A stretch of 64,000 nt of DNA from UBA7957 sp965224675 (GTDB lineage Bacteria > Pseudomonadota > Gammaproteobacteria > Granulosicoccales > Granulosicoccaceae): NCBI GenBank assembly GCA_965224675.1, contig CBDDAA010000004.1:1116001-1180000 (forward strand). The letters run 5' to 3'. The notes under the pieces were generated by a model that saw only the letters and a program-made list of their open reading frames with translations, did no database searches and was not told the DNA's origin. Shown piece after piece: positions 17,031 through 25,794 of this stretch. Position 1 is the stretch's first letter; each line of letters begins with the position of its first letter. A program made the translations under genes and the position numbers.

Positions 17031-17645
17031 ATGAAACAGCTAAAGAGTGCGATTCTCGCCTGTGGCGCTTTAGCCCATGAACTTGTCAGCCTGAAAAAGC
17101 TGTATCACTGGCATCACTTGCAAATAAAGTGTCTTCCCGCAAGCCTGCACAATACCCCCCAATTAATAGCCGGTGAAGTCCGTAAGCAATTGGAAAAAAT
17201 GATTGATCAGTACGATAGCATTTATGTTGCTTATGCTGACTGTGGAACGGGTGGACAACTTGATCATGTGCTGGATGAATATGGTGTTGAGCGATTACCA
17301 GGCGCCCATTGTTACGAATTTTTTGCAGGTAGTCGGGTATTTACCCAGCTTGCAGAAGCTGAATTAGGCACTTTCTATCTAACCGACTTTTTAGTCAGGC
17401 ACTTTGACAGAATTATCCTGCGTGATTTAGGTTTGTTAAAACATCCCGAATTATTTGAAATGTACTTTAAAAACTACCGCAGGGTACTTTACCTGGATCA
17501 AACTGGCGATCCGCTGTTGCAAGAAAAAGCGCAAAAAGCGGCCGATAAACTAGGACTTGAATACCAAACCGTTTTCACCGGATTGGAGCAGCTTGCTATC
17601 CCTGTTCGGGTTTTTTTTCAGAATCAAGTTGTTCCACCAGATTAG
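17031..17645 (+). CDS. DUF1638 family protein of the corrinoid cluster
   Basis: 204 residues matching DUF1638: N-terminal ILACGALAHELVSL, central YVAYADCGTGGQLD, then LPGAHCYEFFAGSRVF, which has a conserved Cys-Tyr-Glu. It has no signal or membrane segment. It starts 8 bp after the corrinoid protein gene, so co-translation is likely. DUF1638 genes recur next to corrinoid methyltransferase genes in archaea and bacteria, which points to a role in corrinoid methyl transfer, cofactor loading or repair. The biochemical function is not established. Confidence 0.85.
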   Translation: MKQLKSAILACGALAHELVSLKKLYHWHHLQIKCLPASLHNTPQLIAGEVRKQLEKMIDQYDSIYVAYADCGTGGQLDHVLDEYGVERLPGAHCYEFFAGSRVFTQLAEAELGTFYLTDFLVRHFDRIILRDLGLLKHPELFEMYFKNYRRVLYLDQTGDPLLQEKAQKAADKLGLEYQTVFTGLEQLAIPVRVFFQNQVVPPD

Positions 17646-17823
17646 AATTAGATCAGTAGCAAGGATGGCAGGCGGATGTTAGTGATATGTGGGTAAACGA
17701 TAATGTATTACAGGGCGGTCGAAATAATTGAGCGCGAATTCTCGATTCTGCCTTTTACCACTTGCAAGGGCTGATGCTCAAGCATGACATCAATATACAG
17801 TTTTCGCGGAGGGTATCTTAGCC

Positions 17824-18300
17824 ATGTTGGTGCTACGTAATTGGTCAGTAAAACATGCCAATATTTTAGAAGTTGTTTACGGCGTATTTAAACCCATTTT
17901 GGTCCGCCTGCATCCCCTGTGGGAAAAGCTAGGCTATGAGCGGATTGAAAATCCCATCCGATTTATCGAAAAAAATGTTAAAGGTTTACTGTTTGATTGT
18001 CAGATGTGTGGACAGTGTACTTTAAGTGCCAGTGGCATGTCGTGTCCCATGAATTGTCCCAAAGGATTGCGTAATGGACCTTGTGGTGGCGTACGCCTGA
18101 CAGGTCACTGTGAGGTTAAACCTGAAATGATATGTGTCTGGGCCGAAGCCTATGAAGGGAGTCAGAAAATGCGCCTCGGTAGCAGCATCCAGCAGGTTCA
18201 ATTTCCGCTGGACTACAGCCTTAAAGGCAGCTCATCGTGGATGCGCGAAGTGCGACAGGAACTTGAAATTGAGCGGGGAGGCCGGGTTGATGACCTTTGA
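17824..18300 (+). CDS. Methylenetetrahydrofolate reductase C-terminal-domain protein (MTHFR_C), Cys-rich
   Basis: 158 residues. The core is cysteine-rich: Cys59, 62, 65, 74, 78, 87, 96 and 104, in FDCQMCGQCTLSASG, CPMNCPKGLRNGPCGGV and CEVKPEMICVW. This is the MTHFR_C domain, found fused to or beside MetF in acetogens and corrinoid-methyl-oxidising bacteria, where it binds zinc or Fe-S and probably helps link MetF to another electron carrier. GGAGGG sits about 10 bp before the ATG, a good Shine-Dalgarno. The stop overlaps the start of metF by 11 bp, so the two are probably made in equal amounts and form a complex. Metal content cannot be told from sequence. Confidence 0.85.
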   Translation: MLVLRNWSVKHANILEVVYGVFKPILVRLHPLWEKLGYERIENPIRFIEKNVKGLLFDCQMCGQCTLSASGMSCPMNCPKGLRNGPCGGVRLTGHCEVKPEMICVWAEAYEGSQKMRLGSSIQQVQFPLDYSLKGSSSWMREVRQELEIERGGRVDDL

Positions 18301-19306
18301 TGATGAGCCATTACCGGGGCAGCCATTGCTTCAGTTACCGGGCCACTCTTCGCGTGGCAGGCTTGAAAGGGTTTTACGTGCAGGTGTGTTTGCAGTCACG
18401 GCTGAATTGGCCCCGCCAGACTCAGCTGATCCGCAAGACGTCTACGAACGAGCGAGGGTTTTTGATGGCTACGTTGATGGTCTAAATGCAACAGATGGCT
18501 CCGGGGCAAATTGCCATATGTCCAGTGTTGGTATGTGCGCTTTACTTACACAGAAAGGTTATGCATTGGTGCAGCAAATTTCCTGTCGTGACAAAAATCG
18601 TATTGCAATACAGGGCGATGTGCTCGGAGGTGCGGCAATGGGCGTTTCAAATATGCTTTGCCTGACAGGAGATGGTGTACAGGCGGGAGATCACCCTCAA
18701 GCCAAACCTGTATTTGACCTTGACTGTATGTCTTTGCTGGAAACTATTCGTACCATGCGTGATAAAAGTGAGTTTCTCAGTGGACGGATTATTACCAGTC
18801 CACCAAAAGTGTTTTTGGGTGCTGCGGCAAACCCGTTCGCACCGCCTTATAAATTCAGACCCTTTCGATTGGCAAAAAAAATAGCGGCTGGTGCACAATT
18901 TGTACAAACACAATATTGCTTTGATATGTCCCGTTTTAAGCAATTTATGGAGAGTGTCAGGGATTTGGGATTGGATCAAAAGTGTTTTATCCTCGCAGGT
19001 GTAGGGCCACTGGCATCGGCTAACGCAGCCTTGTGGATTCGTAATAATGTGCCTGGTATTCATATTCCTGACGAAATTATAAAACGACTCTCAGGTGCCA
19101 GACGACAAAAAGCGGAAGGTAGAAAAATATGCATAGAGTTGATACAACAATTAAAAGAAATTAAAGGTATCAGTGGTGTTCATGTCATGGCCTATCGTCA
19201 GGAGGAGGAAGTGGCTGAAATTATAGACCGATCTGAAGTATTGCAAGGTCGAATACCCTGGTATCCAGGGCGCGATAAGATCGCTCAGGCTGACAGTGTT
19301 GCATAA
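18290..19306 (+). CDS. metF: Methylenetetrahydrofolate reductase family protein (MetF)
   Basis: 338 residues from the ATG at 18290, which has GGGGAGG upstream. Extending further upstream only reads another frame of the preceding gene. It is a FAD-containing TIM-barrel MTHFR: FAVTAELAPPDSAD at the N-terminus (catalytic Glu), LNATDGSGANCHMSS, LCLTGDGVQAGDHPQAKPVFDLD, and VQTQYCFDM. In this context it most likely runs in the oxidative direction, turning methyl-THF made from corrinoid-bound methyl groups into methylene-THF, rather than serving methionine synthesis. It overlaps the MTHFR_C gene and precedes the pterin-binding enzyme by 87 bp. Confidence 0.9.
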   Translation: MTFDDEPLPGQPLLQLPGHSSRGRLERVLRAGVFAVTAELAPPDSADPQDVYERARVFDGYVDGLNATDGSGANCHMSSVGMCALLTQKGYALVQQISCRDKNRIAIQGDVLGGAAMGVSNMLCLTGDGVQAGDHPQAKPVFDLDCMSLLETIRTMRDKSEFLSGRIITSPPKVFLGAAANPFAPPYKFRPFRLAKKIAAGAQFVQTQYCFDMSRFKQFMESVRDLGLDQKCFILAGVGPLASANAALWIRNNVPGIHIPDEIIKRLSGARRQKAEGRKICIELIQQLKEIKGISGVHVMAYRQEEEVAEIIDRSEVLQGRIPWYPGRDKIAQADSVA

Positions 19307-19393
19307 GAGGCTTAAATAAGGTTTGTCGGAGCATTTTCCTCCTGTCTCCAGCCGGCCGCTTCTCTATTAATGAAGATAAACGAGGGTTATTAA

Positions 19394-20293
19394 ATGACGG
19401 ATACAATTATAAGTTCCGCCAGAAAAGAAGTTGTAATTGGTTTTGATCGTCCGTTTGTGATTATTGGTGAGCGCATTAATCCAACAGGTCGCAAACTTTT
19501 ATCCAGGGAAATGGCTGCCGGTGATTATAGTCGGGTTGAGACGGATACTCTGGCTCAAATTTCTGCGGGTGCTCACATGTTGGATGTGAATGCCGGCATT
19601 CCGCTGGCAGACGAGCCACAGATTTTAAGTGATTGTATTGAGCTGGTTCAATCATTGACAGATGTTCCTTTGTCGATTGACTCTTCCATAGTGGAGGCCC
19701 TGGAGGCAGGACTAAAGGTTTATAAGGGTAAGGCACTGGTCAACTCGGTAACCGGCGAAGAGGAACGACTGGAAGTGGTATTGCCTCTCATCAAGAAATA
19801 CGGTGCGGCGGTTGTTGCGATTTCCAATGATGAAACCGGGATTTCAGAAGATCCGGATGTTCGTTTTGAAGTAGCTAAAAAAATTGTTGAACGAGCGGCC
19901 GATTTTGGAATTCCCGCAGCCGATGTTGTGGTCGATCCTCTGGTGATGCCAATTGGTGCAATTAATAGTGCAGGAATGCAGGTACTCAAGCTTATTCATC
20001 GACTCAAGACTGAGTTAAAGGTAAATACAACTTGCGGTGCTTCCAATATCAGTTTTGGTTTACCCAACAGGAACGGATTTAACGGTGCCTTCGTCAGTAT
20101 GTCAATCTATGCAGGATTAACTTCAGCAATTACTAACCCCCTGCATAAGGAGGTTATTCAATCGAGTATGGGAGCAGATGTGATGATGGGGCATGACCCC
20201 GACTGTAAAAATTGGATCAGTCGATTTCGCGAAACACCTGTTGCAGGTTCTGGGCAGCGAGGTCGCAGGCCGAGTCGCAGACGCCGTGGCTGA
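19394..20293 (+). CDS. Pterin-binding methyltransferase (tetrahydrofolate:corrinoid methyltransferase, MtgA/AcsE-like)
   Basis: 299 residues with the dihydropteroate-synthase-like TIM barrel: FVIIGERINPTGRKLL, GAHMLDVNAGIP, VPLSIDSS, VNTTCGASNISFGLPNR and MMGHDPDC. It lacks the features of true FolP and belongs to the family that moves methyl groups between corrinoid proteins and tetrahydrofolate. The C-terminus is a short arginine-rich tail (GQRGRRPSRRRRG). GAGGG lies 11 bp before the ATG. It follows metF and precedes the reactivator gene, so it probably completes the path corrinoid-CH3 to methyl-THF to methylene-THF. Confidence 0.9.
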   Translation: MTDTIISSARKEVVIGFDRPFVIIGERINPTGRKLLSREMAAGDYSRVETDTLAQISAGAHMLDVNAGIPLADEPQILSDCIELVQSLTDVPLSIDSSIVEALEAGLKVYKGKALVNSVTGEEERLEVVLPLIKKYGAAVVAISNDETGISEDPDVRFEVAKKIVERAADFGIPAADVVVDPLVMPIGAINSAGMQVLKLIHRLKTELKVNTTCGASNISFGLPNRNGFNGAFVSMSIYAGLTSAITNPLHKEVIQSSMGADVMMGHDPDCKNWISRFRETPVAGSGQRGRRPSRRRRG

Positions 20294-20306
20294 GACAAAT
20301 CCTAAC

Positions 20307-22337
20307 ATGGAAGGATTGTCTGATTTGGCGATGGTTGTATTCACACCTTCCGGGCTGCGTGCGCGTTTTGTTGTCGGCAGTAGTGTATTGCAGGCGGCGC
20401 AATCGCTGGGAGTTGATTTAGAGTCTGCCTGTGGTGGGCGGGGGCTTTGTGGACGTTGTCAGGTTATCCCTGGCAGAGGTCACTATGCCAAACATAATAT
20501 TCATGCACTGGAGGAACATCTAAGCCCGATCACAGAATTTGAATTAAAGCGTAAGAAAATTATGCGTGTTAAAGACGGACGCAGGCTGGGTTGCCGGGCA
20601 TTAATTCAGGGGGATATGGTTATAGATGTTCCTGAAGATAGTCAGATACATCAACAGCATATCAGTAAAGATGTGGTTGAAATTGAGATTGATGTTGATC
20701 CGGCAATAAAACTCTACACAGTGAGTGTAGCGCCGCCTGAACTTAACAAATCCTCTTCTGATTTTTTGCGCCTATGTCATGCGTTGAGGCGTGAACATAC
20801 CGTGGATGTGAAAGAATGTGATCCGGGGTTGCTACCGGGCTTGCAGAAAACATTGCGTGAAGGAGAATGGACAGTGACCGTTGCTGTCTATAATGACACA
20901 CTGGTGGTGGCGCTTTGGCCGGGATTTAAAGAAACCGTCTATGGATTGGCTGTGGACTTGGGATCAACCACTATCGCTGCGCATCTTTGTGAGCTTAGAC
21001 ATGGCCAGGTTGTTTCCAGTGCGACTTGCATGAACCCGCAGATACGTTTTGGTGAAGACCTGATGAGTCGGGTTTCATACGTGATGATGAATCCAGGCGG
21101 TGACCTTGAGATGACACACGCTGTGCGTCTGGCGTTCAATGAATTAGTGCAATCGGCTTGTAGCAAAGCCGATATTTCAAATCAGGACATTCTCGAAATG
21201 GTGGTTGTCGGCAATCCAGTGATGCATCATTTGTTTTTAGGGATTGATCCCACACCACTGGGTTCAGCGCCCTTTGCATTGGCGACTGAAGGGTTACTGG
21301 TGCAAAAAGCGTCGGAACTGGCTATAACATTACATCCGCAGGCAAAGGTCTGTGTATTGCCTTGTATTGCCGGGCATATCGGTGCTGATACCGCCGCTGT
21401 TATATTAGCTGAAAAGCCCTGGTTATCTGGACAGAATGTTCTGCTGGTCGATATAGGGACCAATGCAGAAATTGTGCTTGGAAATCAGGATCGACTACTG
21501 GCCGCTTCCAGCCCGACCGGACCCGCTTTTGAGGGGGCGCAAATAAGTTGTGGTCAACGTGCTGCCCGTGGGGCGATAGAACGCGTGCGGATTGATCCAG
21601 AGTCATTGGAATCACGTTTCAAGGTCATTGGTTGTGAGTTATGGTCCAATGAGCCAGGCTTTGATGATGCAGTAAAATCCTTAACTATAAGCGGGATCTG
21701 TGGTTCGGGAATTATTGAAGTGATCGCCGAGATGTTTCTCTGCGGTATTATCAGCCAGGACGGCGTTATTAATCCTGCAATGGCTGATAAATCACCGCGC
21801 ATTATTGCAGATGGGCGAACATTTTCCTATATCGTGCATGAGGGTGATGTAACCCTCAAAATCACGCAGAATGATGTTCGCGCCATTCAGCTTGCCAAGG
21901 CGGCATTATATGCAGGCATTAAGTTGTTGATGGATCGATTGGAAATACAACGACCCGATAAAATTTCTATCGCCGGCGCTTTTGGCAGTCATATCGATGT
22001 GAAATACGCGATGGTATTGGGATTGATCCCCGATTGTGAACTGGCAGCCGTCGCTGCAGTGGGTAATGCAGCAGGCACGGGTGCAAGGATTGCTTTACTC
22101 GATCACCGTACGCGCAGGGAAATAGAGAGGGTCTTGCTTAAGGTCGAGAAAATCGAAACGGCAATAGAACCCGCGTTTCAGGAACATTTTATCCAGGCTA
22201 TGGCATTACCGCACAAAATTGACAGCTTTGATCAATTGGCCCAAGTAATCAGTTTGCCGGAGCTAATTAATACAACTACAAATAATACCGCTGGATCTCG
22301 TGGAATCAGAAGTCGGCGTAAGCGTCGAAAAAGCTAG
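20307..22337 (+). CDS. RACo-like corrinoid-enzyme reductive activator ([2Fe-2S] ferredoxin plus ASKHA/DUF4445)
   Basis: 676 residues from the ATG at 20307; an ATG at 20331, just before VVFTPSGLRARF, is equally plausible. An open frame from 20193 would overlap the previous gene and is unlikely. The N-terminal plant-type [2Fe-2S] ferredoxin has Cys42, Cys48, Cys51 (ACGGRGLCGRC) and Cys96. After a middle domain, the ASKHA ATPase part begins at GLAVDLGSTTIAAHL and continues with VVVGNPVMHHLFLG, LLVDIGTNAEIVLG, SGICGSGIIEVIAEM and SIAGAFGSHID. RACo proteins use ATP to return inactive cob(II)alamin to cob(I)alamin; the [2Fe-2S] type differs from the RamA type with 4Fe-4S clusters. A basic tail (RSRRKRRKS) resembles that of the preceding enzyme. 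Confidence 0.9.
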   Translation: MEGLSDLAMVVFTPSGLRARFVVGSSVLQAAQSLGVDLESACGGRGLCGRCQVIPGRGHYAKHNIHALEEHLSPITEFELKRKKIMRVKDGRRLGCRALIQGDMVIDVPEDSQIHQQHISKDVVEIEIDVDPAIKLYTVSVAPPELNKSSSDFLRLCHALRREHTVDVKECDPGLLPGLQKTLREGEWTVTVAVYNDTLVVALWPGFKETVYGLAVDLGSTTIAAHLCELRHGQVVSSATCMNPQIRFGEDLMSRVSYVMMNPGGDLEMTHAVRLAFNELVQSACSKADISNQDILEMVVVGNPVMHHLFLGIDPTPLGSAPFALATEGLLVQKASELAITLHPQAKVCVLPCIAGHIGADTAAVILAEKPWLSGQNVLLVDIGTNAEIVLGNQDRLLAASSPTGPAFEGAQISCGQRAARGAIERVRIDPESLESRFKVIGCELWSNEPGFDDAVKSLTISGICGSGIIEVIAEMFLCGIISQDGVINPAMADKSPRIIADGRTFSYIVHEGDVTLKITQNDVRAIQLAKAALYAGIKLLMDRLEIQRPDKISIAGAFGSHIDVKYAMVLGLIPDCELAAVAAVGNAAGTGARIALLDHRTRREIERVLLKVEKIETAIEPAFQEHFIQAMALPHKIDSFDQLAQVISLPELINTTTNNTAGSRGIRSRRKRRKS

Positions 22338-22362
22338 TGCCCACAGGATCATCAGTATAAAG

Positions 22363-22381
22363 ACCATAATTGTATTATGGT
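22363..22381. repeat. Short hairpin after the corrinoid cluster
   Basis: Perfect 8-bp stem ACCATAAT (22363-22370) and ATTATGGT (22374-22381) with a 3-nt loop, 26 bp after the reactivator stop. It is AT-rich and lacks a run of T, so its role as a terminator is doubtful. Confidence 0.35.
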
Positions 22382-22434
22382 AGTTTGTATGTGTTAGAAA
22401 ATTGAGGTCTGCAGAATGATTGTCCCGGTAGGGG

Positions 22435-22460
22435 TGGCACCACTTAAATGGGTGGTGCCA
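22435..22460. terminator. Possible bidirectional terminator hairpin
   Basis: A 9-bp perfect stem, TGGCACCAC (22435-22443) and GTGGTGCCA (22452-22460), with an 8-nt loop, between the convergent corrinoid cluster and the histidine-phosphatase gene. It is a strong GC-rich stem but has no proper T-tract. Its position between convergent stops supports a termination role. Confidence 0.45.
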
Positions 22461-22472
22461 TGAAACAGTGTT

Positions 22473-23231
22473 TTATTCGGACTGATTAATTATTGCCAGA
22501 TTACCGATTTGCAGATTCTTGCGGAATTGGAATTTGGCTTGTCCGTCTCTAATGACTATTTTCCAGATATCACCGTAATCAGCAACTTTGGCCTTTTTAA
22601 CGTTATTTATCGGATATCGATCCTGATTACACGTTTTAACGGTTTTTTTCAAACAAACATCATCCAAACCCAAGCCTGCCATAATATCATATAGTGTACC
22701 ACTGTGACCGGCGACCAAGGCAACGCTGCCAGGTGGGAGGGCCATCAATGCATCGATGGTAGGTTGCTCGGATGCGGATGTTTTTTCTGGACTCAGTTCA
22801 AGCGCAAAGCTATCTCCATTATATACAGGGAACTCCTGTATTCCATCATCTGCATTTTTATCAGTGTCACCACCCAGCTGGGCTTCCTTAACTGTTGGTA
22901 AAATTGTCTGTCGGGTCCGTAGTTTGTGACTGGCATATGCGTGGGTCAGTTTTTCGGTAATTTTATTGCGGGCAAACCAATCAGCCAGTAGGTTGGCTCT
23001 TAAAATACCTTTGGAACTGAGTTCTTCAGCACATTTTGAAGCTCCGCACTGCTTGATTAAATGTCCATCATCAGCATCGACCAATACAGTTTGCTTTTCA
23101 GCATGGCGGGTAAAATAGATCGTGACTTCGGAATTTTGATCGTTACCGGCTGCGTGAATTACCACGGGTAAAATCATTAGCATAGTTACTGCTACCCATG
23201 CAAACCAGATTCTCTTTTTATTCATTAACAT
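22473..23231 (-). CDS. Exported histidine-phosphatase-superfamily protein
   Basis: 252 residues; the start may be the ATG two codons in (MNKKRIWFAW). A signal peptide (WVAVTMLMILPVVIHAAG) precedes a phosphoglycerate-mutase-like fold. The catalytic RHG-type motif is YFTRHAEKQ (around residue 42), and the second catalytic histidine is in VALVAGHSGT. RHAEK instead of RHGE is common in exported members such as AIS/PmrG-like and phytase-like proteins. The likely role is periplasmic phosphate removal from an unknown substrate. It is transcribed alone, away from a 378-bp spacer. Confidence 0.82.
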   Translation of the reverse strand: MLMNKKRIWFAWVAVTMLMILPVVIHAAGNDQNSEVTIYFTRHAEKQTVLVDADDGHLIKQCGASKCAEELSSKGILRANLLADWFARNKITEKLTHAYASHKLRTRQTILPTVKEAQLGGDTDKNADDGIQEFPVYNGDSFALELSPEKTSASEQPTIDALMALPPGSVALVAGHSGTLYDIMAGLGLDDVCLKKTVKTCNQDRYPINNVKKAKVADYGDIWKIVIRDGQAKFQFRKNLQIGNLAIINQSE

Positions 23232-23609
23232 AATGCTCCTTTCAGATGAGATTTTATGTAACTACTTTTTAGTAGAAAAGTCCAGTATCAAGCTCAAAAA
23301 TGATGAAGCAAAGAAGTTCCTATCACCAATCGACAGTTTAAAAGCAGTAGAATCAAATCGTTAGATAAATTGTCCACATAATCTACAGTAAATTATTATG
23401 CCTCAATGATCTGGATATCACCCAAGAGCTATACCTAATAGTGCAAGTTGAAGGCTTAAGAGTAATGACGGATAAAGTTCCAGGGATGTGGAATTAAAGG
23501 TTTTAAGGTGAATCAAACAGCGGTTAAACTGATGTGAACTTAATTTTTACCTGCGAATTTAAAGGCGTGAGTAAAGTGATTTTTAGATCGATCGGTCGAA
23601 AAAGAGCTG
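23232..23609. other. Intergenic region with no recognised feature
   Basis: 378 bp between the start of the histidine-phosphatase gene and the end of the GGDEF-EAL gene, both leftward. It is AT-rich. I see no gene, repeat or convincing hairpin; a promoter for the phosphatase gene must lie near its right part, but I cannot place it. Confidence 0.4.
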
Positions 23610-25793
23610 CTAGCCTGCTTGCTGTAGAACTGGGGCCGATTTTGTTCGATCTTGCAACCATTGCTCAAATTCTTCGGGGCGAAGTGGTTTACTGAAAAAA
23701 TATCCCTGCATTTCAGATGCGCCGTGAGCCAGTAGAAAATCCATCTGTGGCTGAGTTTCCACACCTTCGGCAACAACAGATAAATCGAGATGTCGTGCAA
23801 GTGTCAGTATGGCATCGACGATTGCGGCATCCGTTTTTTGCACACCAATTTCCCTGATGAATGACTGATCAATTTTTAGTTTGTCTACTGGAAGTCTGCG
23901 CAGATAACTCATGGATGAGTATCCTGTGCCAAAGTCATCGATCGACGTCATAATGCCTGTGGCTTTAAGGTCACCTATTATTTCGATACCGCGTTCAACA
24001 TCTTCCAACAACAGGCTTTCTGTCAATTCAATTTCGAGAAATTCGGGTGCCAGCCCGGTACGTTCAAGAACAGATACGAGAAGCGCTGGTATATCTGCTT
24101 TCATTAACTGAATTGATGAACAATTAACCGATACGTGCAGATCTGTCATGCCTTTGTCATGCCATTCTTTCACTTGACGGCAGGCCGATTCAGTGATCCA
24201 TTCTCCCAGCGGTATGATCAGTTCTGTCTCCTCAGCCAGTGTAATGAAGTCCATCGGAGAGATCGGCCCGTAGTCGGGGTGATCCCAACGGACCAAAGCC
24301 TCTACGCCACAAACAGACCCTGTTTTACAGCTCAGCTTGGGTTGGTAAACCAGCCGAAAGTCCTGGTTAGTAATAGATTTTCTCAGATCCTGTTCAAGTG
24401 AGAACCGTTCTTGGGCTTTTTGATTGATTTCTTTAGAATAAAACTCAAAACGATTACGCCCCTTTTTCTTCGCGTGATACATCGCGATGTCAGCGTTTTT
24501 CAGTAACGCTTCAGCATCTTCCCCATCAGTAGGGTATACACTGATACCGATGGTTGTTGAAATACTGACCGCACTGCCTTTGATTTCGTAACCTTGGGCG
24601 ATTTGTTTGGCGATACGTTGAGCTACTCGAGCCGCATCTTCTGCTTTCTGTATTTCAGTCAGCAATACGACAAATTCATCACCACCCAATCGGGCGATGG
24701 TATGGCGTGCAGCGTTTTCATCTGATGATGATCTTGCGATCATGTCCGATTCCCGAAGAGATTGGGTTAACCGTTCTGACACCTGGAATAATAGATTATC
24801 ACCTGCATCATGACCCAATGTGTCATTAACCTGCTTAAATCTGTCGAGGTCAAGAAACAGAACGGCGAACATCGTTGCGTAGCGCTTAGATCGCTCTAGT
24901 GTATTGGTCAATCGTTGTTGTAACAGGGCTCGATTGGGTAAGCTTGTAACATGATCATAAAATGCCAGATTGTGTATCTGCTGCTGCGTGTTGTGTCGTT
25001 CGGTAATATCCTGCAGGGTACCCAACATAGTGATGCATTTACCTGACTCGTCAAGTTGGGGTTCTGCTTGCATTTTCATTACCTTCTCCACATTCCCTGG
25101 AACTTGAAGTCTGAATTCGACCTGATAGTGATGTGCTTCTGTAACTGCTGAATGAAAGCTGTTGGATACATCTTCCAAATCATCGCTATGGATGAATTCA
25201 TGCAGTGCGGTCATGCTTTTGTTTTGCGTGAAATTTTCCGTGGATATTAATTCTCCGCAGCTTCTGGACCAGTTCACTCTTCTTGTTGTCCTATCCCATT
25301 CCCAGTGCCCTAGTTGTGCTATACGCTGAGCATGATCGAGCATATTCTGGCTGGCTCGCAGCTTATCTGCAGTCTCCTTTGCGCGTAACATATAACGAAC
25401 ACGATGTGGTAGAAGAAAAAAATTAATCGGTTTGGTAAGAAAATCAGTTGCTCCGACCTCATAAGCCTGATTAATTGAGTTGATGTCTTCAAGACCTGTC
25501 ACCATCAGTATCGGGATGTGCTCACCCCAATCCGTGGCCCGAATCGCGGCACATGCCTCAAAGCCATTCATTTTCGGCATGATGACATCCATAATGATCA
25601 TGTCGGGAATCTGATGTTCACAAAAATCCAGCGCTTGCTGACCATTCTCGGCCTGTTCGACCCGAAAGCCAGCCTCATCCAACACCTCTTCAGCCATGAT
25701 CAAGCTGCCCAGGTCATCATCAACTACTAATAACAAGGGGTAGGAATCATCCTGAATTGGCGGGGACGCTTCTGTTCCTTGTTTATGACTCAT
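23610..25793 (-). CDS. Response regulator with PAS, GGDEF and EAL domains (cyclic-di-GMP turnover)
   Basis: 727 residues. REC (about 18-135) has the phosphoacceptor in MIIMDVIMPKMNG. PAS/PAC (about 150-275) is followed by GGDEF (about 285-450) with an intact RLGGDEF signature and no RxxD inhibitory site five residues upstream. EAL (about 465-715) has EALVRW, ELTESLLLED and DDFGTGYSSMSYL, so both cyclase and phosphodiesterase activities look possible. There is no membrane segment. Only one base separates it from the hybrid kinase gene ahead of it, so it is the probable output of that kinase's phosphorelay, changing cyclic-di-GMP. Which enzymatic activity dominates cannot be told. Confidence 0.93.
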   Translation of the reverse strand: MSHKQGTEASPPIQDDSYPLLLVVDDDLGSLIMAEEVLDEAGFRVEQAENGQQALDFCEHQIPDMIIMDVIMPKMNGFEACAAIRATDWGEHIPILMVTGLEDINSINQAYEVGATDFLTKPINFFLLPHRVRYMLRAKETADKLRASQNMLDHAQRIAQLGHWEWDRTTRRVNWSRSCGELISTENFTQNKSMTALHEFIHSDDLEDVSNSFHSAVTEAHHYQVEFRLQVPGNVEKVMKMQAEPQLDESGKCITMLGTLQDITERHNTQQQIHNLAFYDHVTSLPNRALLQQRLTNTLERSKRYATMFAVLFLDLDRFKQVNDTLGHDAGDNLLFQVSERLTQSLRESDMIARSSSDENAARHTIARLGGDEFVVLLTEIQKAEDAARVAQRIAKQIAQGYEIKGSAVSISTTIGISVYPTDGEDAEALLKNADIAMYHAKKKGRNRFEFYSKEINQKAQERFSLEQDLRKSITNQDFRLVYQPKLSCKTGSVCGVEALVRWDHPDYGPISPMDFITLAEETELIIPLGEWITESACRQVKEWHDKGMTDLHVSVNCSSIQLMKADIPALLVSVLERTGLAPEFLEIELTESLLLEDVERGIEIIGDLKATGIMTSIDDFGTGYSSMSYLRRLPVDKLKIDQSFIREIGVQKTDAAIVDAILTLARHLDLSVVAEGVETQPQMDFLLAHGASEMQGYFFSKPLRPEEFEQWLQDRTKSAPVLQQAG

Positions 25794-25794
25794 G

